The notes below the pieces were generated by a model, which saw nothing but the letters and a program-made list of their open reading frames with translations, searched no databases and was not told where the DNA came from. 64,000 nt of DNA, from NCBI GenBank assembly GCA_035549015.1, contig DASZRW010000010.1, positions 1 through 64,000 on the forward strand, written 5' to 3'. Made by a program: the position numbers and the translations under genes. Numbering within the stretch: the first letter of the stretch is position 1; every line of letters starts with the position of its first letter. The DNA is from JAFDZV01 sp035549015. GTDB lineage: Bacteria; Bacteroidota; Ignavibacteria; OLB7. Positions 16,192 through 24,163 of this stretch are shown here, one piece after another.

Positions 16192-17043
16192 ATGATCAGG
16201 ATACACTACACGAAGATGTCGGGGGCCGGGAACACGTTCATCATGGCCGATGGACGGGCGCTTCCGGCCGATTTGGACCTTGCCGCGATCACCCCTGCGA
16301 TCTGCAGCGAGGCGCACGAACATCGCGGCGCCGACGGCTTCATGGCGATCTATCCCTGGAGCGGCGGCGACTTCGAGATGCGCTACTTCAATCGCGATGG
16401 ATCCACCGGCATGATGTGCGGCAACGGCGGCCGGTGCGCCGTCCGCTTCGCCCACAGCCTGGGCCTCGTGGCCGATCCGGAGGCCATCACCTTCACCAAT
16501 GCCGGCGTGGTATACACGGCGGCGCTCACCGACCACGGCTGCCGTGTGGACTTCCCTCCACCGCGCGCCTTCGAGCTCGGCTTCACAATCGATCTTCACG
16601 GCGCACACGTCGTCTGCCACTACGCCGATGTGGGGACGCCGCACGCGGTCCTCTTCATCCCTCAGGATGGCATCGCCGGCGTTCGGCACATCACCGATCT
16701 GGACATCGCGGCATGGGGACGTGCTCTTCGCTTCCATCCCCGGTTCGGGCCGCAGGGAGCCAATGCGAACTTCGTGGAGATGCGTCCGGATGGAGCCGGC
16801 ATCCTGCTGCGCACGTTCGAGCGTGGTGTCGAGGGGGAGACCGGCGCATGCGGAACCGGAGCCGTTTCGTCCGCCATCATCGCCTCGCTTCTGCATGGAC
16901 TCCGGCCGCCGGTATCCGTTACGGTCACCAGCGGCGCAACGCTGCGTGTCGGGTTCCGCATCAACGGAGATGCCGTTGCCGATGTGTCGCTGGAGGGGGG
17001 AGCGGAGGTTGTGATGGAGGGGACGGTGCTGGTGGATGTGTGA
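16192..17043 (+). CDS. dapF: Diaminopimelate epimerase
   Basis: The 283-residue cytoplasmic enzyme interconverts LL- and meso-diaminopimelate for peptidoglycan and lysine synthesis. Both catalytic cysteines are in place: Cys76 in MMCGNGG and a second near residue 222 in GACGTGAV. The N-terminal YTKMSGAGNTF motif is standard. Length matches the family. It converges on rlmN, with 14 bases between the stop codons and no obvious terminator. Confidence 0.96.
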   Translation: MIRIHYTKMSGAGNTFIMADGRALPADLDLAAITPAICSEAHEHRGADGFMAIYPWSGGDFEMRYFNRDGSTGMMCGNGGRCAVRFAHSLGLVADPEAITFTNAGVVYTAALTDHGCRVDFPPPRAFELGFTIDLHGAHVVCHYADVGTPHAVLFIPQDGIAGVRHITDLDIAAWGRALRFHPRFGPQGANANFVEMRPDGAGILLRTFERGVEGETGACGTGAVSSAIIASLLHGLRPPVSVTVTSGATLRVGFRINGDAVADVSLEGGAEVVMEGTVLVDV

Positions 17044-17057
17044 GGCGCTGCGTGATG

Positions 17058-18218
17058 CTACGGCGTGGTGACCGGGCCCTCCGGATTGTGCAGCGCCGTT
17101 GCGCCATGCTTGATGGCAAGCTGGCCGCATGCGGCATCGATATCCTCGCCGCTGGACGAGCGCACCATCACCGTAACGCCCGCATCACGAAGCTTCCGGA
17201 TGAAGATGTCGAACTTCTCGCGCGGCGTGGAGCGGAGCCGTGCGGAGATGCCGGTGGGATTGGTGAATTCGATCTCGTGGAACGGAATCACGTTCACCTT
17301 GCTCGGCACGCGCCGCGTGATGCGTGCAAGCCTGCGCACATCGGCATCGGTATCGTTCCACCCATCGAACAGAATGTACTCGTACGTCACCGGCTGGCGC
17401 GTCCTGCGATAATAATACTCCACCGCCTCCATCACCTGCGCGATATCGTATCGTCTATTGATCGGCATCAGCTCGCTTCGCATGCCGTTGGTCAGCGCAT
17501 GCAGCGACACGGCCAGCTTGATCCGCTGCCCCTCATCCGCCATGCGCCGGATTCCCTCCGGCAGTCCGGAGGTGGAGACGGTGATATGGCGCGCCGCGGC
17601 GAGTTCGTTTTCCGGATCGGTGAAGATGGAGACGGCCCGGAATACCTGATCGTAGTTGAGCATCGGCTCCCCCATCCCCATGAAGACGATGTTCGTGATC
17701 CGCTCTTCGGCCTCGGCCTCAACGCCGATGAACTGTTCAACGATCTCGCCGGCGCTCAGGCTCCGCTTCAGACGCATCGACGCCGTTGCGCAGAACTTGC
17801 AGTCCAGCGGGCAGCCCACCTGCGTGGAGATACAGATCGTCCGGCGCTTCGGCTCGTCCTGGTCGTCGCGGGCCTCGCTCGGGATCAGCACGGACTCGAT
17901 GTTGTAGCCGTCGTGCGTGCGCCAGAGAAACTTGATCGTACCGTCCTCGCTGGTCTGCGTGTCCAGCAGTTGCAGGCTTCGAAGCCGGGCGCTCTCATGA
18001 AGCCGCGCCCGCAACTCCTTGCCGAACGACGTCATCGGCTCGAAGCCGCCGGCACGGCGGGCGTAGATCCACGCATAGAGCTGCCGGGCACGATAGCCCG
18101 GCTCGCCGAGGCCGGCCATGAAGACGGTCATCTCCTCCAGCGTCATCCCCGTCAGCACCGGCAGCGGCCTCGCCTCCTCCGGGAGAATCGGAATCGATAT
18201 GGAATTCTGTTCCGGCAT
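17058..18218 (-). CDS. rlmN: Dual-specificity rRNA/tRNA adenine-C2 methyltransferase (radical SAM)
   Basis: The 386-residue enzyme methylates A2503 of 23S rRNA and A37 of some tRNAs by radical-SAM chemistry. The [4Fe-4S] motif is CPLDCKFCA (near residues 135-143). The conserved FMGMGEPMLNYD, the SAM-binding segment ITVSTSGL and the C-terminal MVRSSSGEDIDAACGQL with its catalytic Cys are all present. Met1 (18216-18218) or an internal Met at residue 25 could be the start; family length is met either way. Confidence 0.95.
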   Translation of the reverse strand: MPEQNSISIPILPEEARPLPVLTGMTLEEMTVFMAGLGEPGYRARQLYAWIYARRAGGFEPMTSFGKELRARLHESARLRSLQLLDTQTSEDGTIKFLWRTHDGYNIESVLIPSEARDDQDEPKRRTICISTQVGCPLDCKFCATASMRLKRSLSAGEIVEQFIGVEAEAEERITNIVFMGMGEPMLNYDQVFRAVSIFTDPENELAAARHITVSTSGLPEGIRRMADEGQRIKLAVSLHALTNGMRSELMPINRRYDIAQVMEAVEYYYRRTRQPVTYEYILFDGWNDTDADVRRLARITRRVPSKVNVIPFHEIEFTNPTGISARLRSTPREKFDIFIRKLRDAGVTVMVRSSSGEDIDAACGQLAIKHGATALHNPEGPVTTP

Positions 18219-18832
18219 TCAGGCTGCAAGATACGGGCTTGAAGGGGTGCCGGTTCGTAGTGAGTTGTCACGGCGGGATGCGATCGGTGCCGGGAGCATG
18301 GCTCGATGATTCGCTCGCTGCACGACGGCGCGCGAACTCCCCCTCCGTAATCGCCGGAAGTTCTCCCCCCGACAGTGTCAGGATATCCCTCTGCACTGAC
18401 CGTTTCAACGGAGATTCCTCGCCGTGAACGGGCGACGGTGGAACGCCCGGGGCATACGCTCCGGGCAACGGGTTGAGCGGGGCGTGGCGATCCCTGCAAG
18501 ATTGCAGCGCATGCCAATACGTTGGTCGGCAGTTTCCGCCGGCGGGCTTCTGTTGCCGACGGGCTTCGGCAAAGCCGTTGCACGTTCGCCACCGCCGTGA
18601 TAACTTCGCGCATCACTGCTCCCCGCGTCCCCGATATCATGTACTCGGCTCATGGCGTTGGCTCCCCTCGATGAGGCCATGCAGCATGGTTCACCGGCGT
18701 TCCGCCCGGATCCATACAGGTCCCGGCAGCGTGCGGGCTCTCTGACGGCAACGGATGGCAACCACACATCCACGCACAACAACGAATGCGATCGAATCGA
18801 TATCACAGTCACAATAGTGTAGGAGAATCAGG
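18219..18832. other. Intergenic with a copy of a 32-bp dispersed repeat
   Basis: About 610 bases separate the divergent rlmN and C25-like peptidase genes. It contains the 32-bp repeat at 18367-18398 and the promoters of both genes. A TAGGAGA ribosome site just before 18833 sets the start of the next gene. No credible ORF is seen. Confidence 0.5.
18367..18398 (-). repeat. 32-bp dispersed repeat, copy 1
   Basis: The reverse complement of this stretch matches 26944-26975 in 31 of 32 bases (starts CAGTGCAGAGGGATATCC, then GACACTGTCGGGG). One end is a near-palindrome around GACACTGTC. Such a match is far beyond chance for a 64-kb window. Confidence 0.8.
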
Positions 18833-20359
18833 ATGGACAAAGTAATCCTCACCAACTTCGGTGTGCTGAGTGCGAAGTACGGCCCCACCGGGCTCGCGGC
18901 AATCAACGCTGCGCTCGAGCGGCTGGTGGCCGCGGACAAGGCTCGCGGTCTGGATTCGGTGGTGATCGGTCTGGACGACGCAGCCGGGATGGGCAGCCTG
19001 AAGGTGCCGGTTGTCACCAACGCCCAGAGCGGGAGGCAGGCGAAGGATGCGATCGATGCCATCTACAGGGCGCTGACGCCGGATTACATCATGATCCTCG
19101 GTTCCTCCGATGTGGTTCCGCATCAAAGTCTTGCCAACCCTGTGTTCGACGGCGCGAACGATCCGGACCGCATGGTACCGAGCGATCTGCCGTACGCATG
19201 CGATGCGCCGTACGGGGGGGATGCCTCGAAGTACACCGGCCCGACGCGTGTGGTGGGCCGGCTCCCGGACATCACCGGAGGCAACGTTGCGGACTACCTT
19301 GTAGGGCTGATAGAGACCGCGGTCAACTGGACCTCCAGACCGCGCTCGCAGTACGCCTCGTATCTCGGCATCAGCGCCGCGGTCTGGGAGGACTCCACGG
19401 CGCTCAGCCTTCAGAACGTATTCGGCAATGCATCGGATCTGCAGATCGTTCCCACGGCCGGTCCCAAATGGGAGGCTGCATTGCTGGCGCGCCGCGCACA
19501 CTTCGTGAACTGCCACGGCGCGCTTGCCAATCCGCACTACTACGGCCAGCAGGGGAGCACGTTCCCGATCGCGCACGATGCCGCCTACGTCGCCGCCAGC
19601 GAGCTTGCGGAGGGAACCGTAATCGCTGCGGAGTGCTGCTACGGCGCCGAGCTGTACAACCCGGTGCTTGCGGATAATCAGCAGATGGGGATGTGCAACA
19701 CCTATCTCTCCAAGAAGGCCTATGCATTCCTCGGCAGCTCCACGATCGCATACGGGCCGGCGAGCGGCAACGGCTCCGCTGACTATCTCTGCCAGTTCTT
19801 TCTGAACCAGGTGCTTGCCGGCGCATCCGTTGGGCGCGCCGCACTGATGGCGCGGCAGGAGTTCGTGCGGCGCTCCGGCATGGTCGATCCGGTGGACCTG
19901 AAGACGCTCGCCCAGTTCAGCCTGATGGGGGATCCCTCCATTCAGCCGGTTGTGCTCGATACGCAGCATCAGCCGTTGGGAAAGGGGGAGGAGGGGAAAT
20001 CACTGCGCGCAATCCGCCGTCGCAGGCTGAGCATCGAGGGGACCGAACTGGGGAAGAACACGCCGGTGGCGAAGAAGTCCAAGGCGAAGGGGAAGGGAGG
20101 ATCGCCTTCATCCGCGTTGAAGAAGTTGATCGAGGCGAGCGCGCTGGACTCGACCACGGTGCTCTCGTTCAACTTCAAGCGCCCCGGCGGGGCGGCCAAG
20201 GTCAAGGGGGCGATCGCCGCACCGAAGGCGCAGAGCGTCCATGTGGTGCTCGGCAGGCGCGACGGCTCGGACAACGATCACGTGCCGCGCGGTATCGCCC
20301 TGGTGGTGTGGGAGGAGGATGGGAAGCTGGTATCCTATCGCGAGCTGCATCAGCGGTAG
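18833..20359 (+). CDS. Cytoplasmic C25 (gingipain/caspase-fold) cysteine peptidase-like protein
   Basis: The 508-residue protein has the layout of clan CD peptidase family C25: PSDLPYAC (116-123), VGRLPDI (141-147) with the following subdomain helix, a candidate catalytic His228 in NCHG, and candidate Cys268 or Cys269 in ECCYG. C25 enzymes are normally secreted, but this one has no signal peptide and no T9SS sorting domain, so it should be intracellular. After about residue 400 comes a basic Lys-rich linker (AKKSKAKGKGG) and a short beta-rich domain. The start is the ATG at 18833 after TAGGAGA. A small protein is encoded 185 bases downstream. Substrate unknown; a role in stress or programmed death is speculation. 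Confidence 0.75.
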   Translation: MDKVILTNFGVLSAKYGPTGLAAINAALERLVAADKARGLDSVVIGLDDAAGMGSLKVPVVTNAQSGRQAKDAIDAIYRALTPDYIMILGSSDVVPHQSLANPVFDGANDPDRMVPSDLPYACDAPYGGDASKYTGPTRVVGRLPDITGGNVADYLVGLIETAVNWTSRPRSQYASYLGISAAVWEDSTALSLQNVFGNASDLQIVPTAGPKWEAALLARRAHFVNCHGALANPHYYGQQGSTFPIAHDAAYVAASELAEGTVIAAECCYGAELYNPVLADNQQMGMCNTYLSKKAYAFLGSSTIAYGPASGNGSADYLCQFFLNQVLAGASVGRAALMARQEFVRRSGMVDPVDLKTLAQFSLMGDPSIQPVVLDTQHQPLGKGEEGKSLRAIRRRRLSIEGTELGKNTPVAKKSKAKGKGGSPSSALKKLIEASALDSTTVLSFNFKRPGGAAKVKGAIAAPKAQSVHVVLGRRDGSDNDHVPRGIALVVWEEDGKLVSYRELHQR

Positions 20360-20363
20360 CGGC

Positions 20364-20416
20364 GAACGGAGAGCGGGCGAACGAACGGAGAGCGGGCGAA
20401 CGAACGGAGAGCGGGC
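20364..20416 (+). repeat. 19-bp tandem repeat, 2.8 copies
   Basis: Units start at 20364, 20383 and 20402 (GAACGGAGAGCGGGCGAAC), identical over the shared length. It begins four bases after the peptidase stop codon and separates it from the small downstream gene. Likely slippage-prone spacer DNA. Confidence 0.85.
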
Positions 20417-20544
20417 CACGCGTCGCCGGTTGGTTGGCGGCGTGCGCCTGCTGAGGTTCCGCATGTTCTGTGCATCTTGTGGCCGCGGTCGCAGCGATGC
20501 GCGCCGTGCCGGCCCTTCTCTCCGATTTGTGCTGAAAGGTTGTG

Positions 20545-20784
20545 ATGGATACGCTTCGCGGTCATGTGGTAAGCAAGGCATTCGGTACAGGCTCCAAGAG
20601 CGAGCACGAGGCTGTTGTGCTGGTAACGGATGCCGGCGAGTATGTGCTCCGGCGGAGGGGGGGCAATCCGTTCTTCGATCCGGAACTCGATGGCCTTGTC
20701 GGCAAGGAGATCGTGTGCGAGGGGGACGTGGCCGGCTATACGATGATCATGTCGGACTGGCAGGAGGTTGCGCCGCATGCATAA
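20545..20784 (+). CDS. Small hypothetical protein downstream of the C25-like peptidase
   Basis: The 79-residue cytoplasmic protein starts at the ATG at 20545 (AAAGG a few bases upstream; a GTG at 20542 is an alternative). It appears mostly beta-stranded: GHVVSKAFGTGSKSEHEAVVL, here split by residues 6-17 and 18-26, then LVTDAGEYVLRRRGGNPF and a C-terminal AGYTMIMSDW. This could be a small barrel or OB-like fold. It has no signal peptide or Cys. Being the next gene after the peptidase on the same strand, it may be a partner, inhibitor or substrate, but that is inference from position only. Confidence 0.65.
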   Translation: MDTLRGHVVSKAFGTGSKSEHEAVVLVTDAGEYVLRRRGGNPFFDPELDGLVGKEIVCEGDVAGYTMIMSDWQEVAPHA

Positions 20785-21016
20785 AACTATTGCATGCGGC
20801 ATCGTCTTCGGACTTGCACGGGGGAAGGCGCCTGTACTATGTTCGGCCGCAACGTCCAGATGATGCGATGGCAGGCCGTGATGCGGTATGATATGCGCGT
20901 GAAGCAACGATGCGATGATAGAGGCCCCGGCCGAGGTTCCGCGGGAATCGATGTGTGTGATGGAGGGATCGGCGGCGTGCGCGTTCTCCGGCCCGCAGTG
21001 CGGGAACGGGGAGGGG

Positions 21017-21049
21017 AAAACGAAAAACGGTGAAGGAAGCCTTCACCGT
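21017..21049 (-). terminator. Terminator of tRNA-Leu
   Basis: On the minus strand a 9-10 bp stem (ACGGTGAAGG with CTTCACCGT, loop about 4) is followed by TTTTTCGTTTT. It lies 18 bases beyond the tRNA. Confidence 0.85.
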
Positions 21050-21066
21050 CTCGCTTGAACATCGGG

Positions 21067-21150
21067 TGCCCGGAACAGGAGTCGAACCTGCACGCCCTTG
21101 CGGACACTACACCCTGAATATAGCGCGTCTGCCAATTCCGCCATCCGGGC
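21067..21150 (-). tRNA. tRNA-Leu (anticodon CAG)
   Basis: The minus strand gives an 84-nt class II tRNA: acceptor GCCCGGA paired with TCCGGGC, D-arm GGCGGAATTGGCAGACGC, anticodon stem CTATA/TGTAG with loop TTCAGGG (anticodon CAG), a long variable arm (GTCCGCAAGGGC region) and T-arm GGTTCGACTCC. It decodes CUG. The CCA end is not encoded. Confidence 0.95.
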
Positions 21151-21219
21151 AACTGAGGAACGCGAATATACATGGACCGGCTCGACGTTGCAATTCCGTT
21201 CTGTAAAAAAGCATTCTCG

Positions 21220-22089
21220 ATGATGCGTTATCTCAGCGCGATCGCCCTGTTCATCGTTCTTGCCTCCACTGTTCTCCACGCGCAGCATCGCGACAGCCTG
21301 CACTATGTGGTGCAGATGCGCAACGGCGATGCCTTCCGCGGCAACCTTGTAGGCTACACCGATTCCACACTGACCATCCAGACGGAGTTCGGCATCGTGA
21401 CGCTCCGCAAGTCGCTCGTGGATGCCTTCCAGCCCATCGAGGGTCCGGTCTACCGCCGGCGTCCCAACCACTTCCTGATGCCGAGCGCATCTCCCAACGG
21501 TCCCGGCGGGTTCATCAGCAACTACGAACTCGGCTTCCTCTACGGCGGCTTCGGCCTTGGCTACGGTGCCACGATCACGATGGGGGCCACCGTTGTTCCG
21601 GGGCTTGCGCTGAGCAAGCAGCTCTACCATATCGGCGCGAAGTTCACCGTGGAGCGGGGCGCGGACTACGACATCGCCGTTGGGGCGGCGTACACCTTCC
21701 TTACCACGGACCAGCCGTATGCGCACATCTACGGCGTCGGCACTCTTCCGATCGGCAGCGGGCGTTACTCCGCGATGATCTTCTACAGAGCAACCGGGCG
21801 TGAGGATGCCCCGATCGCGCTTCAGTTCTACCACTACGATACCACCCGCATTACCATTCACTACAACGGCTCCATCGGCGCGGCCCTTGGATTCGATGCT
21901 CCTGCGTTCAGCCGGGATGATATATCGTGGGTGGGAGAGATCTGGAACAACGATATCACGCGACCGCAGAACACCGTCTCCATGCTCGGCATTCGCATCA
22001 ACAACGATCACCTCTCGGCGGACTTCGGGCTCGCACTCTTCAGCGCTCCCTTCATCGTACCGCTCACGAGCTTCACATGGAGGTTCTAG
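21220..22089 (+). CDS. Probable outer-membrane or exported protein
   Basis: The protein has 290 residues from the ATG at 21220 (21223 also possible); an upstream frame from 21172 would put a non-signal extension before it. A signal peptide is evident (MRYLSAIALFIVLASTVLHAQ). A small N-terminal domain (about residues 25-80: YVVQMRNGDAFRGNLVGY) resembles an SH3/LSm-like 'response element' seen in FCB envelope proteins. The rest is Gly- and aromatic-rich with alternating strands and ends in FTWRF, an aromatic C-terminus typical of outer-membrane beta-barrels. Function unknown. Confidence 0.75.
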   Translation: MMRYLSAIALFIVLASTVLHAQHRDSLHYVVQMRNGDAFRGNLVGYTDSTLTIQTEFGIVTLRKSLVDAFQPIEGPVYRRRPNHFLMPSASPNGPGGFISNYELGFLYGGFGLGYGATITMGATVVPGLALSKQLYHIGAKFTVERGADYDIAVGAAYTFLTTDQPYAHIYGVGTLPIGSGRYSAMIFYRATGREDAPIALQFYHYDTTRITIHYNGSIGAALGFDAPAFSRDDISWVGEIWNNDITRPQNTVSMLGIRINNDHLSADFGLALFSAPFIVPLTSFTWRF

Positions 22090-22184
22090 GGCACCCGCTG
22101 TGTACCCGATCGCGATCGGCCTTCCCCCGGACGGCGTGGATGACGGCAGACGTTGGATGACGGCAGACGATCGGCAGCAAGCAG

Positions 22185-22214
22185 AACGGGACGCCTCCGC
22201 AGAGACGTCCCGTT
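22185..22214 (+). terminator. Terminator after the barrel-like protein gene
   Basis: A perfect 9-bp stem AACGGGACG/CGTCCCGTT (22185-22193 with 22206-22214) with a 12-base loop is followed by GTTGT. Two direct 15-mers (GGATGACGGCAGACG at 22138 and 22155) lie just before it. Confidence 0.55.
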
Positions 22215-22250
22215 GTTGTAACCACCCGCTAACGGTTTCCCGAACGAGGC

Positions 22251-22760
22251 CTAGAATCGCATGACGGTTATGCAGGCCACGTTCAACTGCGAACAACCGG
22301 CGAAGGGGATGCTGAGCGGAAGCGTGATGTACTCGCACCGTCCTTCAACAAGTGTTCCCGTTTCGGGCTTGGCCTCCGAATACCACTCCACGCAGCAGCA
22401 GCACTTCGGCGTGCAGGGCGGCTCCATCCCGCCCGGCACACGGATCTGCTCGCAGCAGAGGTTGATCGGCGGCTCGTGATGCGACGTATCCTGCCACTCG
22501 TGGCCGAACGGGTGCGACCCGCCCGAACCGCCAAGCCCGCCCGGGTTGCCGGGATCGCCCGTGCCGCCGGAGTGCCCGCCGAACCCCGGGCCCCAGGGAT
22601 CGTCGAAGCCGAAGAGCGGACCGCCGGGAAGCCAGTCGCCGATACCACCATTCCCACCGACCAGCGGAGGCGGCGGAACCGCTCCGCGGCCAATCATTGT
22701 TTGATTCAGGGCAATGACCAGCACTGCCGATGCGATGATCAGCATGAAGATCGATCTCAT
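22251..22760 (-). CDS. Gly/Pro-rich, Cys-rich secreted protein
   Basis: The 169-residue protein starts with a hydrophobic segment (MRSIFMLIIASAVLVIALNQ) that is a signal peptide or N-terminal anchor. Next comes a Gly/Pro/Phe-rich stretch of about 70 residues with GG and PG repeats, then a Cys-rich domain (INLCCEQI, PPCTPKCCCCVEW, and two further Cys). It has no recognised family. It shares high Cys content with the small secreted protein at 6442-6837 but not obvious sequence. It lies 12 bases downstream of a T9SS cargo gene on the same strand, so the two are probably co-transcribed and may form one surface structure. Confidence 0.7.
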   Translation of the reverse strand: MRSIFMLIIASAVLVIALNQTMIGRGAVPPPPLVGGNGGIGDWLPGGPLFGFDDPWGPGFGGHSGGTGDPGNPGGLGGSGGSHPFGHEWQDTSHHEPPINLCCEQIRVPGGMEPPCTPKCCCCVEWYSEAKPETGTLVEGRCEYITLPLSIPFAGCSQLNVACITVMRF

Positions 22761-22772
22761 TGTAGTCTCCGA

Positions 22773-23891
22773 TTAGATGTTGACGTTGCTGGTCTTGACG
22801 AGAATGCCGTTGTGATAGAGTGCGATAACGTAGGTGCCGTGTGCAGGGAAGTGATACTGCACGTGCTGTTCACCGGAGGACTCCGTGGAGGAGTACGGTG
22901 AGAAGATCAGATGCCCGGTGATATCGTACACGGCGAGTGATGTCTCGCCGCCATCGGGGTTTGAAGAGAAACGTATCTCCGCATTGGTGGTGCCACGCGA
23001 CTGAATAACGGCCAGCCGCGCATCGGACGGATGCGGCACGCCCTGATTCTCCAGCCGCAGCTTGGAGAACACCCGGCTGTAGATGTTGAGATAGTTGATC
23101 GTTGACGGAAGCTTCAACAGATCTTCAAAGCCGATCGTTACCGCATCACGGCGCACGAAGTTGTAGGCGCCGTCGCCGCGTGCATAGACGCGCACGCGAA
23201 CGAACGCGCTGTCGCCGGGTGTGGCGGCGGGAACAACGTACGCCACCTTCGCCATCAACGGCCGCATGCCGTAGATCACCGGAGCCCCCGGCTCGGTCTG
23301 CGCAAGCACACCGATGGAGTCCAGCAAGACCCGCCGCAGCGAATCACGCGCCCCCACAAGCTCCACAGCGAAATCCAATGTGTCCAGCGAATAGTAGTTG
23401 TTCGTGTCCCGGATGCGGGTGGTTGGATTCACCCACTTCAGCTCGCGGCAGAACGTGATCGTATCTCCAGGAACCAGCGGGAACGCCGCGGTACGGCTGT
23501 TGAAACCGAGCACATCGTCCGCAGTGTGCACGATACGCCGGCTTTGCCAGTGCTCCAGGTGAAGCCGCTCCCCGTTGCGCCGGCATTCGGTGAACATGTA
23601 GTTCGTGCGGCCAAGAGGGTCATACACCATCGTATATTCATATGCCGCGCTGTACCAGCGGCTCGGCATCGTGTCCGGATTGCTCAACGCGATCGTGTCG
23701 TTGTGTGGAATCACACGCAGCCGGTACACACTGTCCTGAATCTCCACCCACAGATCGGGGCGCACGGCAGGCCCCCATAGCTCCGGGTGCGCCCACGGAT
23801 CCCCCTCGGGAACCGTTGCAGGCTGTCCCCATGCCGCCGCTCCTGCAAGCACCATGGCAGCCACCATCAAGAGTGCTCTTCGTACATTCAT
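22773..23891 (-). CDS. Secreted protein with T9SS-type C-terminal domain
   Basis: The 372-residue protein has a signal peptide (MNVRRALLMVAAMVLAG, cleavage near AAWGQ). The central ~250 residues have no recognised domain. The C-terminal ~80 residues (SNPDGGETSLAVYDITGHLIF ... here abbreviated, then YVIALYHNGILVKTSNVNI) follow the beta-sandwich pattern of T9SS type A sorting domains. It should be transported across the outer membrane. First gene of a probable two-gene operon with the Cys-rich protein. Function unknown. Confidence 0.75.
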   Translation of the reverse strand: MNVRRALLMVAAMVLAGAAAWGQPATVPEGDPWAHPELWGPAVRPDLWVEIQDSVYRLRVIPHNDTIALSNPDTMPSRWYSAAYEYTMVYDPLGRTNYMFTECRRNGERLHLEHWQSRRIVHTADDVLGFNSRTAAFPLVPGDTITFCRELKWVNPTTRIRDTNNYYSLDTLDFAVELVGARDSLRRVLLDSIGVLAQTEPGAPVIYGMRPLMAKVAYVVPAATPGDSAFVRVRVYARGDGAYNFVRRDAVTIGFEDLLKLPSTINYLNIYSRVFSKLRLENQGVPHPSDARLAVIQSRGTTNAEIRFSSNPDGGETSLAVYDITGHLIFSPYSSTESSGEQHVQYHFPAHGTYVIALYHNGILVKTSNVNI

Positions 23892-24163
23892 GCGTCAAAA
23901 AAGTAAAAGGTGAGCGGGAGAGTTATGACTGTCTAAATGTACAGTCAAATATACTGAGTACTATCGTACTCTTCAAAGGTATTTTTGTAACGCCTCCCGA
24001 TTCCCTGCTCTCTGGAAACTATCGGTATCGAGCCGCCGGCGATAGTACATCATTATGCACCGGGCCGCCCGGCCTCATTCCACCGGCGTTCGGGCCGATC
24101 CTGCGCGTGAGAACCTCGCGCGGACCGCTCCCTGCCGGAAGCATTCAACCGAACCGTGCAACC
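23892..24163. promoter_or_regulatory. AT-rich divergent promoter region with two small inverted repeats
   Basis: This spacer between a leftward T9SS gene and the rightward formimidoylglutamase-like gene is strikingly AT-rich from about 23890 to 24000. It has two perfect 6-bp inverted repeats: GACTGT/ACAGTC (23927-23932, 23941-23946) and GAGTAC/GTACTC (23956-23961, 23966-23971). They may be operators. The downstream gene lacks a good ATG, so the promoter could lie close to its GTG start. Confidence 0.4.

Noticed and set aside
16101..18242. Plus-strand open frame of 713 codons over dapF and rlmN
   Set aside because: It overlaps two certain genes in other frames and shows no recognisable domain.
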